A stretch of DNA of 64,000 bases from Dastarcus helophoroides. Its lineage: Eukaryota > Arthropoda > Insecta > Coleoptera > Bothrideridae. Numbering within the stretch: the first letter of the stretch is position 1; each line of letters opens with the position of its first letter. The notes beneath the pieces are model-generated. The model searched no databases. It was given only the letters and a program-made list of their open reading frames with translations, and was not told where the DNA came from. The stretch lies in NCBI GenBank assembly GCA_028583605.1, contig CM053335.1, positions 12,042,553 through 12,106,552 on the forward strand. Reading direction: 5' to 3'. The position numbers and the translations under genes were made by a program. Positions 24,282 to 34,714 of this stretch are shown here, one piece after another.

Positions 24282-24659
24282 TTATGAAAAATTCTCTTGA
24301 CCACAGAGGAAGCCCTGAGGGTCCCCCATATATATTCGCTGCGATTTCGACGTTCCATCTGCGTGAGATATGAGGAGACGACGGTCCAAGTAAACCCATT
24401 CACGGATGCGGAATGCGGAGAGAGGTAAATAGTAAAATTGAAAAGGCACTTGGGCAGTAGGAACGAACGATGCTAATGTAGAAAATCCCTTTTCACGGTA
24501 ACTGAACTGTGTCGCACATTCGCACTCCACAATATGCCCTGCACAATGCCCCTCAAGGAAGCCTATATATTTTATCCCTTTTGTAAGGAAGGTTGCGCTG
24601 CTTGGAATGTTGGCTAACATGGTCACTTTGGAAGCTAGAAAAACGACTTTGTTGGCCAT
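24282..24659 (-). CDS. Possible small ORF, 125 codons, unrecognised
   Basis: This is the longest open frame in the window lying outside repeats. It starts at an ATG (24659), runs 125 codons through sequence noticeably richer in G+C than its flanks and ends at a TGA... or equivalent stop by 24282. The product would begin MANKVVFLASKVTML and contain three cysteines in the middle (around residues 39-48). I see no signal peptide, domain or motif that I recognise, and no clear TATA box or poly(A) signal. It could be an intronless gene, an exon extended by chance, or an open frame in a conserved noncoding element. Confidence 0.22.
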   Translation of the reverse strand: MANKVVFLASKVTMLANIPSSATFLTKGIKYIGFLEGHCAGHIVECECATQFSYREKGFSTLASFVPTAQVPFQFYYLPLSAFRIREWVYLDRRLLISHADGTSKSQRIYMGDPQGFLCGQENFS

Positions 24660-25916
24660 CTGGACAATACCCCGGTTAATAACGTAAAATAGACCGGATC
24701 AATTGCTTCGAAAATGTAGCTATTGAGGCATATTAATGTATTATGTGCGATTGGGTGGAATTTCCAGCGGTCTCACATTTCTGGGTGTCATTTTAAAAAC
24801 TTCTGTAGAGGGTGGAAGATATTCTAAATATCAATGAATGTAGTATATCGTACCATCACCTAATCACCAAATGAATTCAGAATGGTACATGCGATGAGTA
24901 TCCATCCTACAATATTATTTCTAACCAATAGATTTTGATGGAGAGGAATACATTTAATAAGTTCAGTTAGCAAATATGGCGTTAGCGAGTATTCCAGAAG
25001 ATTTTAAGCTTGTGCAAGCTGGAAGGCCGTAATTGCCCAATAACTGTGAAATCGCATCAAATTGACCCTTGTAAGCATCAATACCAAACAATTATCCAAC
25101 GTCTATTTATTTTTGATTAGACATCAAAAGACCCTTCAGGTTTTGCAGATTATGTCGCTTTTGTTCGACAGATCTGATAAGCGTCGAAGAGAAGATCAAG
25201 GGTCCGCGACCTAACTTCATCCGTGGCAGATCGTCGGACGAAATTCAATAAAAAAATACCACATTGTTGCAAACGGAATCGTCTACGATTTCCTGATCGA
25301 ATCTGGATTAGAAACAGTGACCCCTCGTCGATTGCAAACTTCGATAAAGAACGAACGTTTTGTATTTCAAAATTTGTCTCTTCTGTCCGTGTGAACCGAC
25401 TGAAATTAAACGCCTTAAGATCGCTGATTTAACTGAAAGAGAGTCTTAAAAGTATAAACTGGAGAAATCTGATGAAGAAGGAAAAATATTTTTGATTGCA
25501 AACATGTCTGATGTTGATTGCTTTTAGTAAATAGATCCAAACTAAACAATAAAGAATAGAAGACATGTGTCAATTTATAAGAGGAATTAGATTTTTTGGC
25601 AACATTGCAATCAATATTCATAAATTGATTTAATCACTTCTTTTTAAAATAAATTCCCAATGAATGCGAGTTTCTGTAATCAGTCCTGTAAAATGGTTAA
25701 GCAAAGAACTATTTATTGTGGAGAAGAAACCTACATTCTCAAAAAATAGTAGAAACTTTGAGGTAAAGATCAAAAACTAACTTCTAAAATTTTGGAAAAA
25801 GATAAATCTTTCTGCTAATAGGATTAAGAAGAGGATTGAAATTATGAGAAAAACCCAAGCTTAAAAAACTAATCTTAGTTCTTTCTATTCAAAATTTCGA
25901 TAATAAAATCAATATT
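24660..25916. other. Unique stretch, nothing recognised
   Basis: Moderate base composition with no tandem structure. The open frame at 25223-25432 (plus, 69 codons) has no recognisable motif or splice context. Confidence 0.35.
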
Positions 25917-26875
25917 TTCGATTCTTTCCAAATAGCTTTAAGGTTTCAAAATATTAACTTTTTGTAAACCTTCTAGTTAAAAATTTGGAACTTTCCCAAC
26001 ATTTTGACACTAAAACAATAAAAGAGAAGGAAAGAAAGAAATAGGGGAAGGGAGAAGAGATGAATGGGAGAAAGAGGGTGTAATAAGAAAAAAGTAGAAG
26101 GGCGGATAACAAGGCAAAGAGAATCTCTTCTTCTCAGAAGGAAGGAAAGGAGGAATGAAGAAAGAAAGAGGAGAAAAGGGAAGAAAAAGAGAAAGAGAAA
26201 GAGGAAGAGAAAGAGGAAGAGGAAGAGAAAGAGGAAAAGGAAGAGGAAGGGGAAGAGAAAGAGGAAGAGGAAAAGGAAGAGGAAGAGGAAGGGGAAAAGA
26301 AAGAGGAAGAGAAAGAGAAAGAGGAAGAGAAAAAGGAAGAAAAAGAAGAAGAGGAAAAGGAAGAGGAAGAGAAAGAGGAAGAGGAAGAGGAAAAGAAAGA
26401 GGAAAAGAAAGAGAAAGAGGAAGAGAAAGAGAAAGAGGAAGAAGAAGAGGAAGAGAAAGGGGAAGAGGAAGAGGAAGAGAAAGAGGAAGAGGAAGAGGAA
26501 GAGGAAAAGAAAGATGAAGGAAAAGATGAAGATGAAGATGAAGAGGAAGAGGAAGAGGAAGAGGAAGTGGAAGAGGAAGAGGAAGAGGAAGAGGAAGAGG
26601 AAGAGGAAGAGGAAGAGGAAGAGGAAGAGGAAGAGGAAGAGGAAGAGGAAGAGGAAGAGGAAGAGGAAGAGGAAGAGGAAGAGGAAGAGGAAGAGGAAGA
26701 GGAAGAGGAAGAGGAAGAGGAAGAGGAAGAGGAAGAGGAAGAGGATGAGGAAGAGGATGAGGATGAGGATGAGGATGAGGATGAGGATGAGGATGAGGAA
26801 GATAAAGATGAAGAGGAAGATAAAGATGAAGAGGAAGAGGAAGAGAAAGAGCAAAAAGAAAAATATTGATGAAGG
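25917..26875. repeat. Second GAGGAA-type hexamer array with duplicated flank
   Basis: The left flank, 25917-26155 (CGATTCTTTCCAAATAGC onward), is a close copy of 20226-20470, the flank of the first purine array. From about 26155 to 26870 the plus strand is purine hexamers, ending in GATGAG variants. The apparent 285- to 334-codon Lys/Arg-, Glu- and Leu/Pro-rich frames are artefacts of the repeat. Flank plus array was probably duplicated together, about 5.7 kb apart. Confidence 0.92.
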
Positions 26876-27274
26876 ACTGAACAAAAGGAAGAAAAAGATA
26901 CAGAGGAAGAAAAGAAAGTAAAGAAGAAAAAGAGGAATAAGTGAAAGGAAGGAAAAAAGATGAGGAAGAAAGAAAGAAGAATTTTGACTTTTTCCCCAGG
27001 TGTCGACGTTTCAAGTCTTTTTTAACTGCCCAGTAGAACCATTAAAGTCAAAGTTTCGTTTTTTCAATGTCCACTTTACTTTCGAAATTTTCTTTTTCTA
27101 AAATATAAGAATTCTTACTTTCTTGACCCAGTTTCAGGCTCCAACATGCGCAAAGGAATCATCAGAAAACATTTCGAGAAAGTGTTTTTGTGTCCGGGAC
27201 TTAGAGAGTAGGTAACTTTCAAGTAGCGGATAACAAAAAACAAATAGGGATTGTCAAGGAAACGATATCATAGA
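26876..27274. other. AT-rich stretch, nothing recognised
   Basis: Purine-rich remnants to about 26980, then unique AT-rich DNA up to the solo LTR. Confidence 0.4.
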
Positions 27275-27278
27275 ATAT

Positions 27279-27622
27279 TGGAACGAAATGTAGATTATAG
27301 AATTTAGTACGTAAGAAAATTTTCTAGAAAGATCTGATAAGGGAAATCGGCCGCGATAATGAAGCAAACGGCAGATAAGCGTTCCAGAAATTTCGGCAAA
27401 GGATAAGCCTTATCTGCTGGATTTTTCTAGAACCCGGAAGCGAAAACTATATAAGGCGGTCGCCTTTTCCTCGAGTCAGTCGGTCAGATAACCAGTGTAG
27501 TTAGTTAGAAGTTAATCAAGCAGTTTTAGCGACTTACAATTGTTGTGTTTCGAGTTCCGTTTAGAAATAAAGTGGTTATAATTCACGGTGTATGTAATCA
27601 TTCGAACCGATAACGTGCAACA
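27279..27622 (+). mobile_element. Solo LTR of a Gypsy-like retrotransposon (copy 1)
   Basis: The 344-bp element starts TGGAACGAAATG and ends GTGCAACA (TG...CA), flanked on both sides by ATAT (27275-27278 and 27623-27626), a 4-bp target duplication. It carries U3 elements, a TATA box (27448-27455), an initiator TCAGT (27476-27480) with its A 30 bp from the first TATA base, and AATAAA at 27566-27571. No internal region adjoins it, so it is a solo LTR left by LTR-LTR recombination. ATAT targets and 4-bp duplications fit insect Gypsy elements of the 17.6/297 kind; that family link is inference. Confidence 0.88.
27382..27394 (+). promoter_or_regulatory. Heat-shock element in LTR copy 1
   Basis: TTCCAGAAATTTC is a perfect three-unit HSF site (TTC-nn-GAA-nn-TTC). 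Two further TTCnnGAA dimers lie at 27322-27329 and 27425-27432. It is 84-96 bp upstream of the predicted start. Adjacent GATAAG motifs at 27374-27379 and the palindrome GATAAGCCTTATC at 27402-27414 suggest GATA-factor binding. The same site is kept in the other two LTR copies. Confidence 0.7.
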
Positions 27623-27626
27623 ATAT

Positions 27627-27933
27627 TAAATGATTATGAAAAATGAAGAATAATGAAAAATGTCATGAATTTATAAAAATTCTTCCTTAATGTAAGTAAT
27701 ATTAAATGTTATAATTTACATCATCGTCTGAGAATGTTTTGCTTTTACTACCTGATACACCAAATACTCAGTATATGTCTGAAGATGAGAGCTTGGCTAT
27801 CACCTGCTGTATTTTTAATCTTTCTTAGTTTCAAGGGACAACATTTTTATATCAATATTTTTAGTCTAAACATTTCGAACTTTTTTTTAAAGATGTTCTA
27901 ATTTTATCTAATCAACAAAATATTTGACTTCAT
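27627..27933. other. AT-rich stretch with a foldback fragment
   Basis: At about 27779-27870 a truncated foldback copy reads GTCTGAAGATGAGAGCTTGGC, then TTTTTAATCTTTCTTAGTTTC and AAGGGACAACATTT. The rest is unremarkable. Confidence 0.5.
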
Positions 27934-28337
27934 CTATGCCACGTAACGGTCTCCTCTGTATATCGTCGCAATTACAAGGCTTCCGAATTTATTCACAAAA
28001 GCTGCCAGCTTTCATCCAGGAGGCACATAATTATCGGAAATATCCACAATGAGTCGCTTTCTACCGACGAGCATTTCTCAAAAGCAAAGAAATAATCTAA
28101 GAGAGCAGTCTTTAATGCCGTAAATCTCCGATTCTGCAAAGAATGGGTTCAAAGTACGCGACGCATGCAGATTTGACAAATCCTCAGATTCAACATGCAA
28201 CGCTTTCGGTATCCTAGCAACCCCAGACAATTGTTCTGGTGCAGGTGTCCAATCAATAGCACCTGGAGCGAAGCTGTAAACATTATTTGGAAATGCTGAA
28301 TGTCAACTCGTCCATCTAGACGGTGCGTCGCCAACTT
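27934..28337 (-). pseudogene. Decayed coding segment, family unknown
   Basis: One minus-strand frame from just below 28337 to the TAG at 27934 reads like protein but contains three in-frame stops. Recognisable stretches are HSAFPNNVYSFAPGAIDW, then TPAPEQLSGVARIP, SNLHASRTLNPFFAES and EIYGIKDCSLRLFLCF, then after a TGA MLVGRKRLIVDISDNYVPPG, and after another TGA KLAAFVNKFGSLVIATIY. A TTTACAG at 28274-28280 could be a splice acceptor within the frame. G+C is above its surroundings. I do not recognise the family; a transposon ORF or a dead exon are both possible. A 72-codon frame in another phase (28149-28367) is probably a shadow. Confidence 0.4.
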
Positions 28338-28379
28338 ACGAGACAACGAGCTCTCCCGAAGTCCCACAGCCTACTCAGT

Positions 28380-28683
28380 ATGAACGATGACTTTATTCCT
28401 AAAGATTAGATGATATGTCTCATTGAAAACATTGGTACAGATACAAAGGTGAGGCTTATTATGTGTGTCATATTCTAAAAATTCCGACTAGAGACACTAG
28501 AATTTTTGATGACAGTAATTCTGTCAAAGATAGTTTCTTATGGTCCACAATAACAATAACACTCTGTAAAACATTCATAAGGTAATTGGATGCTAAAATT
28601 CACCTTGTCTCACAGTTCCTTTCTGTGACTTACAATTAATTAAATACAGGGTGGACCATAAGTAATGGCAATTTATGAGATAA
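28380..28683. other. Unique stretch, nothing recognised
   Basis: A sequence ACAGGGTGGACCATAAGTAATGG near 28648 resembles a transposon terminus, but no matching inverted end was found. Confidence 0.3.
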
Positions 28684-28746
28684 TAACACTATAAAAAGTG
28701 TCAGAAACACTATAAAAAGGGTCACTAACACTATAAAAGGTATTAT
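28684..28746. repeat. 21-bp tandem repeat, three copies
   Basis: AACACTATAAAAAGTGTCAGA, AACACTATAAAAAGGGTCACT and AACACTATAAAAGGTATTATA follow each other without gaps at 28684, 28705 and 28726. Each contains a TATAAAA word. Confidence 0.9.
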
Positions 28747-28779
28747 AAGAGGTTATGTTAAACTAAGTTCCCTTCATAG

Positions 28780-28948
28780 AGAAAAATCATGCAGATAAGG
28801 CTTATCTTTTGCCGAAATTTCTAGAACGCTTATCTGCCGTTTGTTTCGTTATTGCAGCCGCTTTCCCCTTATCAGATCTTTCTAGAAATTTTTCTTACGC
28901 ACTAAATTCTATTCTAAATTCTATTCTATCTATTAACATTGCGTTACA
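28780..28948 (-). mobile_element. U3-only fragment of the same Gypsy-like LTR
   Basis: Homologous to the U3 part of the LTRs at 27279-27622 and 37849-38210, in minus orientation. It keeps GATAAGGCTTATC, the heat-shock element GAAATTTCTAGAA (28814-28826), TTTCTAGAA and the 5' LTR end ...GCGTTACA (28948). It lacks TATA box, start and R-U5. A short duplication CTAAATTCTATT has been added near 28911-28930. Confidence 0.82.
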
Positions 28949-28959
28949 GTATTTATCTA

Positions 28960-30900
28960 TTATACCTTTTCTTGCGACTGGTTTAAAAAGTTTCTCTCAA
29001 AGAAGAAAGAAGAAGAGACTGCCTCTTTTTGTGGCTTCTCATGTTTCCAGAATAGCTTTTCGATTTTCCCGATGTTCGTAATTGAGGTCTTGAATATCCT
29101 TCAATTTAGTCCTCTGGTGATTTAAAAGGCGATTCTTTCCAAAACTTGACTATTTGTTACTCTTCCTTCACAACCTTCATTACTACAAGAAAACAGTTTT
29201 GGAAGTCGCCCAGTTTCACCCACTGGAAATTGCTTAAGTGGTCTGCCCAAAGATCTCGATCTTTGCCTTGCTTTAATTTCAATCAATCCAAAATCTTGGA
29301 TATTTGTTTTTATTCCTTTGTAGCTTTCATTACCCCAGGAAAATGTTTTGGAATTGCTTCGGTTTGAACCTCTGGAATTTGCTCAAGTGATCTTCCCGAA
29401 CACGTCAATCTTTGGCTGGTTTAGTGTCTTCCGCATTCGTGTATATCGTACATCTGCGACACCTTTTCTTGCGAATGGTTCGGAAAGTTCCTCTCACAGA
29501 AGAAAGCAGAAAAAACTGCATTTTTTGGCGGTTTCTTATGTTTCCGGAACAGCTTTTTGATTTTGACCATGCTCGTAACTCCGTGCTTGAATGGCTTTTA
29601 ATTGAGTCCTATGGTGGTTTGTAAAGCCATCCTTTCCAAAACTTGGATATTTGTTTTTATTTCTTTGTAATATTTATAACTGCAGAAAAAAAGTTAAGGA
29701 AGTCCTCTATTTTGAACCCCTGAAAGTTGCTTAAGTGATCTTCCCGAAGAAGTCGATCTTTGACTTCCTCCAGTTTTCTTCTGCATTGGTGCATATCGTA
29801 TATCTGCTACAGGTTTTCTTGCAAATAGTTTAGAAAGTTCCTCTCAAAGAAGAAAGCAGAAAAACTGCATCTTTTTGCGGTTTCTTATGTTTCCGGAACA
29901 GCATTTTGATTTTGACCATGCTCGTAATTCCGCCCTTGAATGGCTTCTAATTGAGTCCTATGGCGGTTTGTAAGGCCATCCTTTCAAAAACTTGGATATT
30001 TGTTTTTATTTATTCGTAATATTTATAATTGCAGGAAAAAAGTCTAGAAAGTCCTCCATTATGAACCCTAAAAGTTGCTTAAGTGATCTTTCCGAAGAAG
30101 TCGATCTTTGACTTTCTTCAGTTTTCTTCTGCATTGGTGCATATCGAATATCTTCTACAGGTTTTCTTGCAAATGGCACAGAAAGTTTCTCTCAAAGAAG
30201 AAAGAAGAATATATTGGATATTTTTGTAGCTTCCCATGTTTCCAAAACGGCTTTTCGATTTTGTCGATGTTCGTAATTGCGCTCTTGAATGACTTCTAAT
30301 TGAGTCCTATGGCGGTTTGTAAAGCCATCCTTCAAAAAACTTGGATATTTGTTTATATTTCTTCGTAATATTCATAATTCCAGGCAAAAACTCTAGGAAG
30401 TCCTCCATTTTGAACCCTGAAAATTGCTTAGGTGATCTTTCCGAAGCAGTCGATCTTTGACTTCCTTCAGTTTTCTTCTGCATTGGTGCATATCGTATAT
30501 CTGCTACAGGTTTTCTTGCTAATGGTACAGAAAGTTCCTCTCAAAGATGAAAGAAGAAGAAATTGGATCTTTTTGTAGCTGCTTATGTTCTCAGTTCTTC
30601 GATTTTGTCGATGTTCGTAATTGCGCTCTTGAATGTCTTCTAATTTAGTCCTCTGGTTGTTTGAAAGGCGATCCTTCCAAAAACTTGAACGTTTGTTCCT
30701 ATTTCGTCATAACCTTCATTATGCCTGGAAGAAAATTTTGAAAGTCCTCCAGTTTGTACCTTTGAGAGTTGCTTAAATTCTCTTCTCCATTTGTATATAT
30801 CGTATGTCTGTCACATGTTTTTTGTCAGTGGTTCAGGAATATTCTCTCAGTGAAGAAAGTAAAAGACGAGCAGCTAGATCTTATGGTGGTTTCTCATGTT
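28960..30900. repeat. Satellite array, long units (about 345 bp)
   Basis: Words such as TTCTTATGTTTCCGGAACAG followed by a TTTTGAT...CTCGTAA block recur near 29045, 29546, 29890, 30232 and 30588. Units share the monomer core of the 127-bp array that follows. Small open frames here are repeat shadows. Confidence 0.75.
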
Positions 30901-32240
30901 TCCAGATTAGGTTTTTGATTGTGTTGATGTTCGTAATTGTCTTTTTGTTTTTGTTAAATAATTCAGAAAGTTTTGTTTATTGAAGAAAATAGAAGACGAG
31001 TAGCTATATCTTATGGTGGCTTCTCATGTTTTCAAACTAGTTTCTTGATTGTGTTGACGTTCGTAATTGTCTTTTGGTTTTTGTCAAATAATTCAGAAAG
31101 TTTCCTTCATTGAAGAAAATAAAAGACGAGCAGCTAGATCTTTTGGTGGTTTCTCCAGACTAGTTTTTCTATTAGGTTGATGTTTGTAATTGTCTTCTTA
31201 TTTTTGTCAATAGTTTAGAAAGTTTTCCTAATTGAAGAAAGTAAAAGACGAGCAGCTATATCTTGTGGGGATTTCCCATGTTTCCAGACTAGTTTTTTGA
31301 TTGTGTAGATGTTCGTGATTGTTTCTTTGTTTTTATCAATAGTTCAGAAAGTTTCACTAATTGAAGAAAATAGAAGACGTGCAGCTAGATCTTATGGTGG
31401 CTTCTCATGTTTCCAGACCAGTTTTTCGATTGTGTTGATGTTTGTAATTGTCTTTTTGTTTTTGTCAAATAATTCAGAAAGTTTCCTTCATTAAAGAAAC
31501 TAGAAGACGAGTAGCTAGATCTTATGGTGGCTTCTCATGTTTTCAGACTAGTTTCTTGATTGTGTTGATGTTCGTAATTGTCTTTTTGTTTTTGTCAAAT
31601 AATTCAAAAAGTTTCCTTCATTGAAGAAAATAGAAGACGAGCAGCTAGATCTTTTGGTGGTTTCTCCAGACTAGTTTTTCTATTATGTTGATGTTTGTAA
31701 TTGTCTTCTTGTTTTTGTCAATAGTTTAGAAAGTTTTCCTAATTGAAGAAAGTAAAAGACGAGCAGCTATATCTTGTGGGGGTTTCCCATGTTTTCAGAC
31801 TAGTTTTTTGATTGTGTAGATGATCGTGATTGTTTCCTTGTTTTTATCAATAGTTCAGAAAGTTTCACTAATTGAAGAAAATAGAAGACGTGCAGCTAGA
31901 TCTTATGGTGGCTTCTCATGTTTCCAGACCAGTTTTTCGATTGTGTTGATGTTTGTAATTGTCTTTTTGTTTTTGTCAAATAATTCAGAAAGTTTTCTTC
32001 ATTGAGGAAAATAGAAAACGAGTAGCTAGATCTTATGGTGGCTTTTCATGTTTTTAGACTAGTTTCTTGATTGTGTTGATCTTCGTAATTGTCTTTTTGT
32101 TTTTGTCAAATAATTCAGAAAGTCTCCCTCTTTAAAAAAAATAGAAGACTAGGAGCTAGATCTTTTGTTGGTTACTCATGTTTCCAGACTAGTTTTTCTA
32201 TTGTGTTGATGTTCGTAATTGTCTTCTTGGATGTCTTTTA
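30900..32240. repeat. 127-bp satellite in a 511-bp higher-order unit
   Basis: The word GATGTTCGTAATTG or a variant starts at 30926, 31056, 31179, 31308, 31437, 31567, 31690, 31819, 31948, 32078 and 32208. Steps are 130, 123, 129, 129, then 130, 123, 129, 129, then 130, 130. The four-step pattern sums to exactly 511 bp twice. Open frames at 31309-31494 and 31820-32005 are the same frame one higher-order unit apart and differ by one residue, so they are repeat, not genes. Confidence 0.93.
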
Positions 32241-34380
32241 ATTTAATTCTCTAGAACTCTGTAAGGTGAATCTTCCAAAAATAGTTGCCTTCACTCGTTG
32301 AAAACTTTAATTTGCTGCCATCAATACCTATTTAGCATGTCTTGTAAAAATGATTGTTTGTTCAGAATAAGAATTTTTGGTCATACATCTACTACGGGTC
32401 TTCCGGAAATGCTGTTTCAAAATTGTCTTCAAAAGAGTCACCTGTTGAATTAAATTAAAGCTTCTCATCTGTTTCAAAGAACTTTTGGATTAAATAGATT
32501 TTCACAATTGAGCTTTTGAATGTTTTTCAATTTATCCCTCTGGCAGTCTGTATTGTGATCCTTTCAAAAACTGGATATTTGCCTTCATTTTTCGAGGATT
32601 TTAATTTTTTTGCCATCAACGTTTTTGTTATGGATTTAATATTTCTTGCAGAAATAATTGTTTGTGAATATAAAGCGCTTGTTACTTCATTATCCCAAGA
32701 AATGGTTTTGGAGATCTTCTGGTTTAAACTCCTGGTAGTTGACCAAGTGATCTCCCCAAAAATAATATGGTTTTCTATAGTTTTCTTTGCAATTCATGTA
32801 TATGACATATCTCCAACATGACTTTTGTGAATAGTTCAGGAAAATTCCCTCATAGAGTTAACAGCTAAAACTGTTTGTAGATTCCCAGGTTTTTAGAAGA
32901 GTTTTAGGATTTTCTCGATGTTCGTAATTGAGTTCATGGATGCCTATCAACTTAATCCTTCCGAAATTTGTAAGGTGATCCTTTGGATATTTGGCTTCGT
33001 TCGTTGATGATTTTGATATCCTGCTGACATCAATGATTTTGTTAAATACCTTGATGAAATAATTGTTCAAAAATTGAAACACAAAACTTGTCCCCTGAGG
33101 GGACAAGTTCTGTGTTTCAATTTTTGAAGATAACCAAGGACCAGTCCGTTCCATCAGAAATAATTGTTCCTGAGAGGAAAGAGTTTGTAACTTTCATTAT
33201 CTCAAGAAGAGAATTGGAAGTCTTCCAGTCTGGAGATAGCTTAAGTGATATTTCCAAAAACGTTGATCTTTGGCTTCCTTTATTTTTCTCCTACTGATGT
33301 ACCTTCTACACATCTTCTATAAGTGATTAGGAAATCTCCTCTTAAAGAGATAACAGGTTTGATATCCCTCTGTAGCTACTTATGTTTTTAAAAGAGCTTT
33401 TGGATTTTGTCAATGTTCTCAATAAAGCCCTTGAATGTCTTTCAATTTAATTATCTGGATGTTTGTAAGGCGATCCTTATAAAAACTAAAAAATTTGGCT
33501 CTATTCGTTAAATACTTTTATTTCCTGTTGCCATCAATGTTTTCGTTATGAGTTGAACATACCTTGCATCTTGTTTCTGAGGAGTAAGAACTTCTTGCCA
33601 TCTTCACTATCTCAAGAAAAATTTTTAAAACCTTCCATATAATCTCCGGAAGTTGATTAAGTAATCTTTCCAAAGACGTCAATTTTTGGCTTCTTTTAGT
33701 TTCTTTCTGTCATCAATGGATATAATTATATCTTCTACACATCTTCCATTCCTGGAAGATGTGTAGAAGAAGAAGAGTTCAGAAACTTCCTTCCCATCTC
33801 AAGAAAAATTTTTGAAATCTTCCATGTCATCTCTTGGAAGTTGATTAGGTAATTTTCGCAACGACGTCAATTTTCGGCTTCTGTTAGCTTCCTTCTGCCG
33901 TTAATGGATACAATTATATCTTCTACACATCTTCCAAAAATATTTCAGAAAGTTCCTTTCTATCTCAAGAAAAATTTTTAAAATCTTTCATATAATCTCT
34001 GGAAGTTGATTAAGTAATCTTCTCAACAATTTTCGGCTTCTTTTAGCTTCCTTCTGCCGTTAGTGGATACAAATATATCTTCTACACACCTTTCAGGAAT
34101 ATTTCAGAAAGTTCCTCTTAAAGAGTCAACATCTGAATCTTTCTATATTTCTAAAAGAGCTTTTGGTCTTCCCCTATATTCGTTACAAAGCTTTTGAATG
34201 CTTTTTAATTTAATCTTTTGGAAGTCTGTAAAGTGACCTTTCCAAAAACTTGAATAGTTGGTTTCAGTCGTTGAAGATTTTAATTTTCTGTTGCCATCAA
34301 TGTTTGTATTATGTCTTGGAACAATAATTGTTGTTGAATAGTAAGAGCTTAATTCTCTAAAGAAAAACAAAATGCGAATT
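32240..34380. repeat. Diverged satellite units, about 440 bp
   Basis: The same core (AGAGCTTTTGGATTTT...ATGTTCGTAAT...TTGAATG) recurs with longer inserts near 32510, 32890, 33390 and 34150. The sub-block CTTCTACACATCTTCCA... near 33735, 33920 and 34075 is a further short tandem repeat. No gene was seen. Confidence 0.65.
33071..33158. mobile_element. Short foldback element with near-zero loop
   Basis: ATTGAAACACAAAACTTGTC is followed at once by CCCTGAGGGG and the inverted arm GACAAGTTCTGTGTTTCAAT, then the family's terminal GAAGATAACCAAGGACCAGT. The whole inner part of the element, including the hammerhead-like core, is deleted, leaving an almost perfect short palindrome. Confidence 0.85.
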
Positions 34381-34714
34381 TTTGGTACTCTATTCTGTTA
34401 GTTTCCAAGCCGTTTGTTAATTTTGACACCTTTTTATCCGAAACATGAAACTATTTCTTTTTCCGAAGAAAATTTTTTGGCATTTAAAAGTTTTAATTTA
34501 ATTTTTTTGAACAACTCGCCGATATTTTCTAATTTAAAGTTTTGATGATATTTTTAAGATGTCGACTTTTTTGACAAATTTGATTTTCATAACTAATAAC
34601 AAGAGACTTTTGTGAAAATTTAACTTATTTTGAACATTATGACTTCCTTCAAAATTTTCCACTTTTCTCAAAATTTTAAACTTTTTTTTTCCAAATCTTT
34701 TTTTATGTTTAATG
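34381..34714. repeat. T-rich low-complexity DNA
   Basis: Words of the TTTTCTCAAAATTTT type with no clear period. Confidence 0.5.

Noticed and set aside
26010..27014. Leu/Pro-rich, Lys/Arg-rich and poly-Glu ORFs
   Set aside because: Translation of the second purine hexamer array.
28640..28680. Possible mariner-like terminus ACAGGGTGGACCATAAG
   Set aside because: No matching inverted end or transposase could be found.
31309..32005. Duplicated 61-codon ORFs that differ by one residue
   Set aside because: They are the same frame one 511-bp higher-order unit apart; conservation reflects array homogenisation, not coding selection.
30926..32210. CRISPR-like direct repeats
   Set aside because: Eukaryotic context, contiguous monomers without unique spacers; a satellite explains them.
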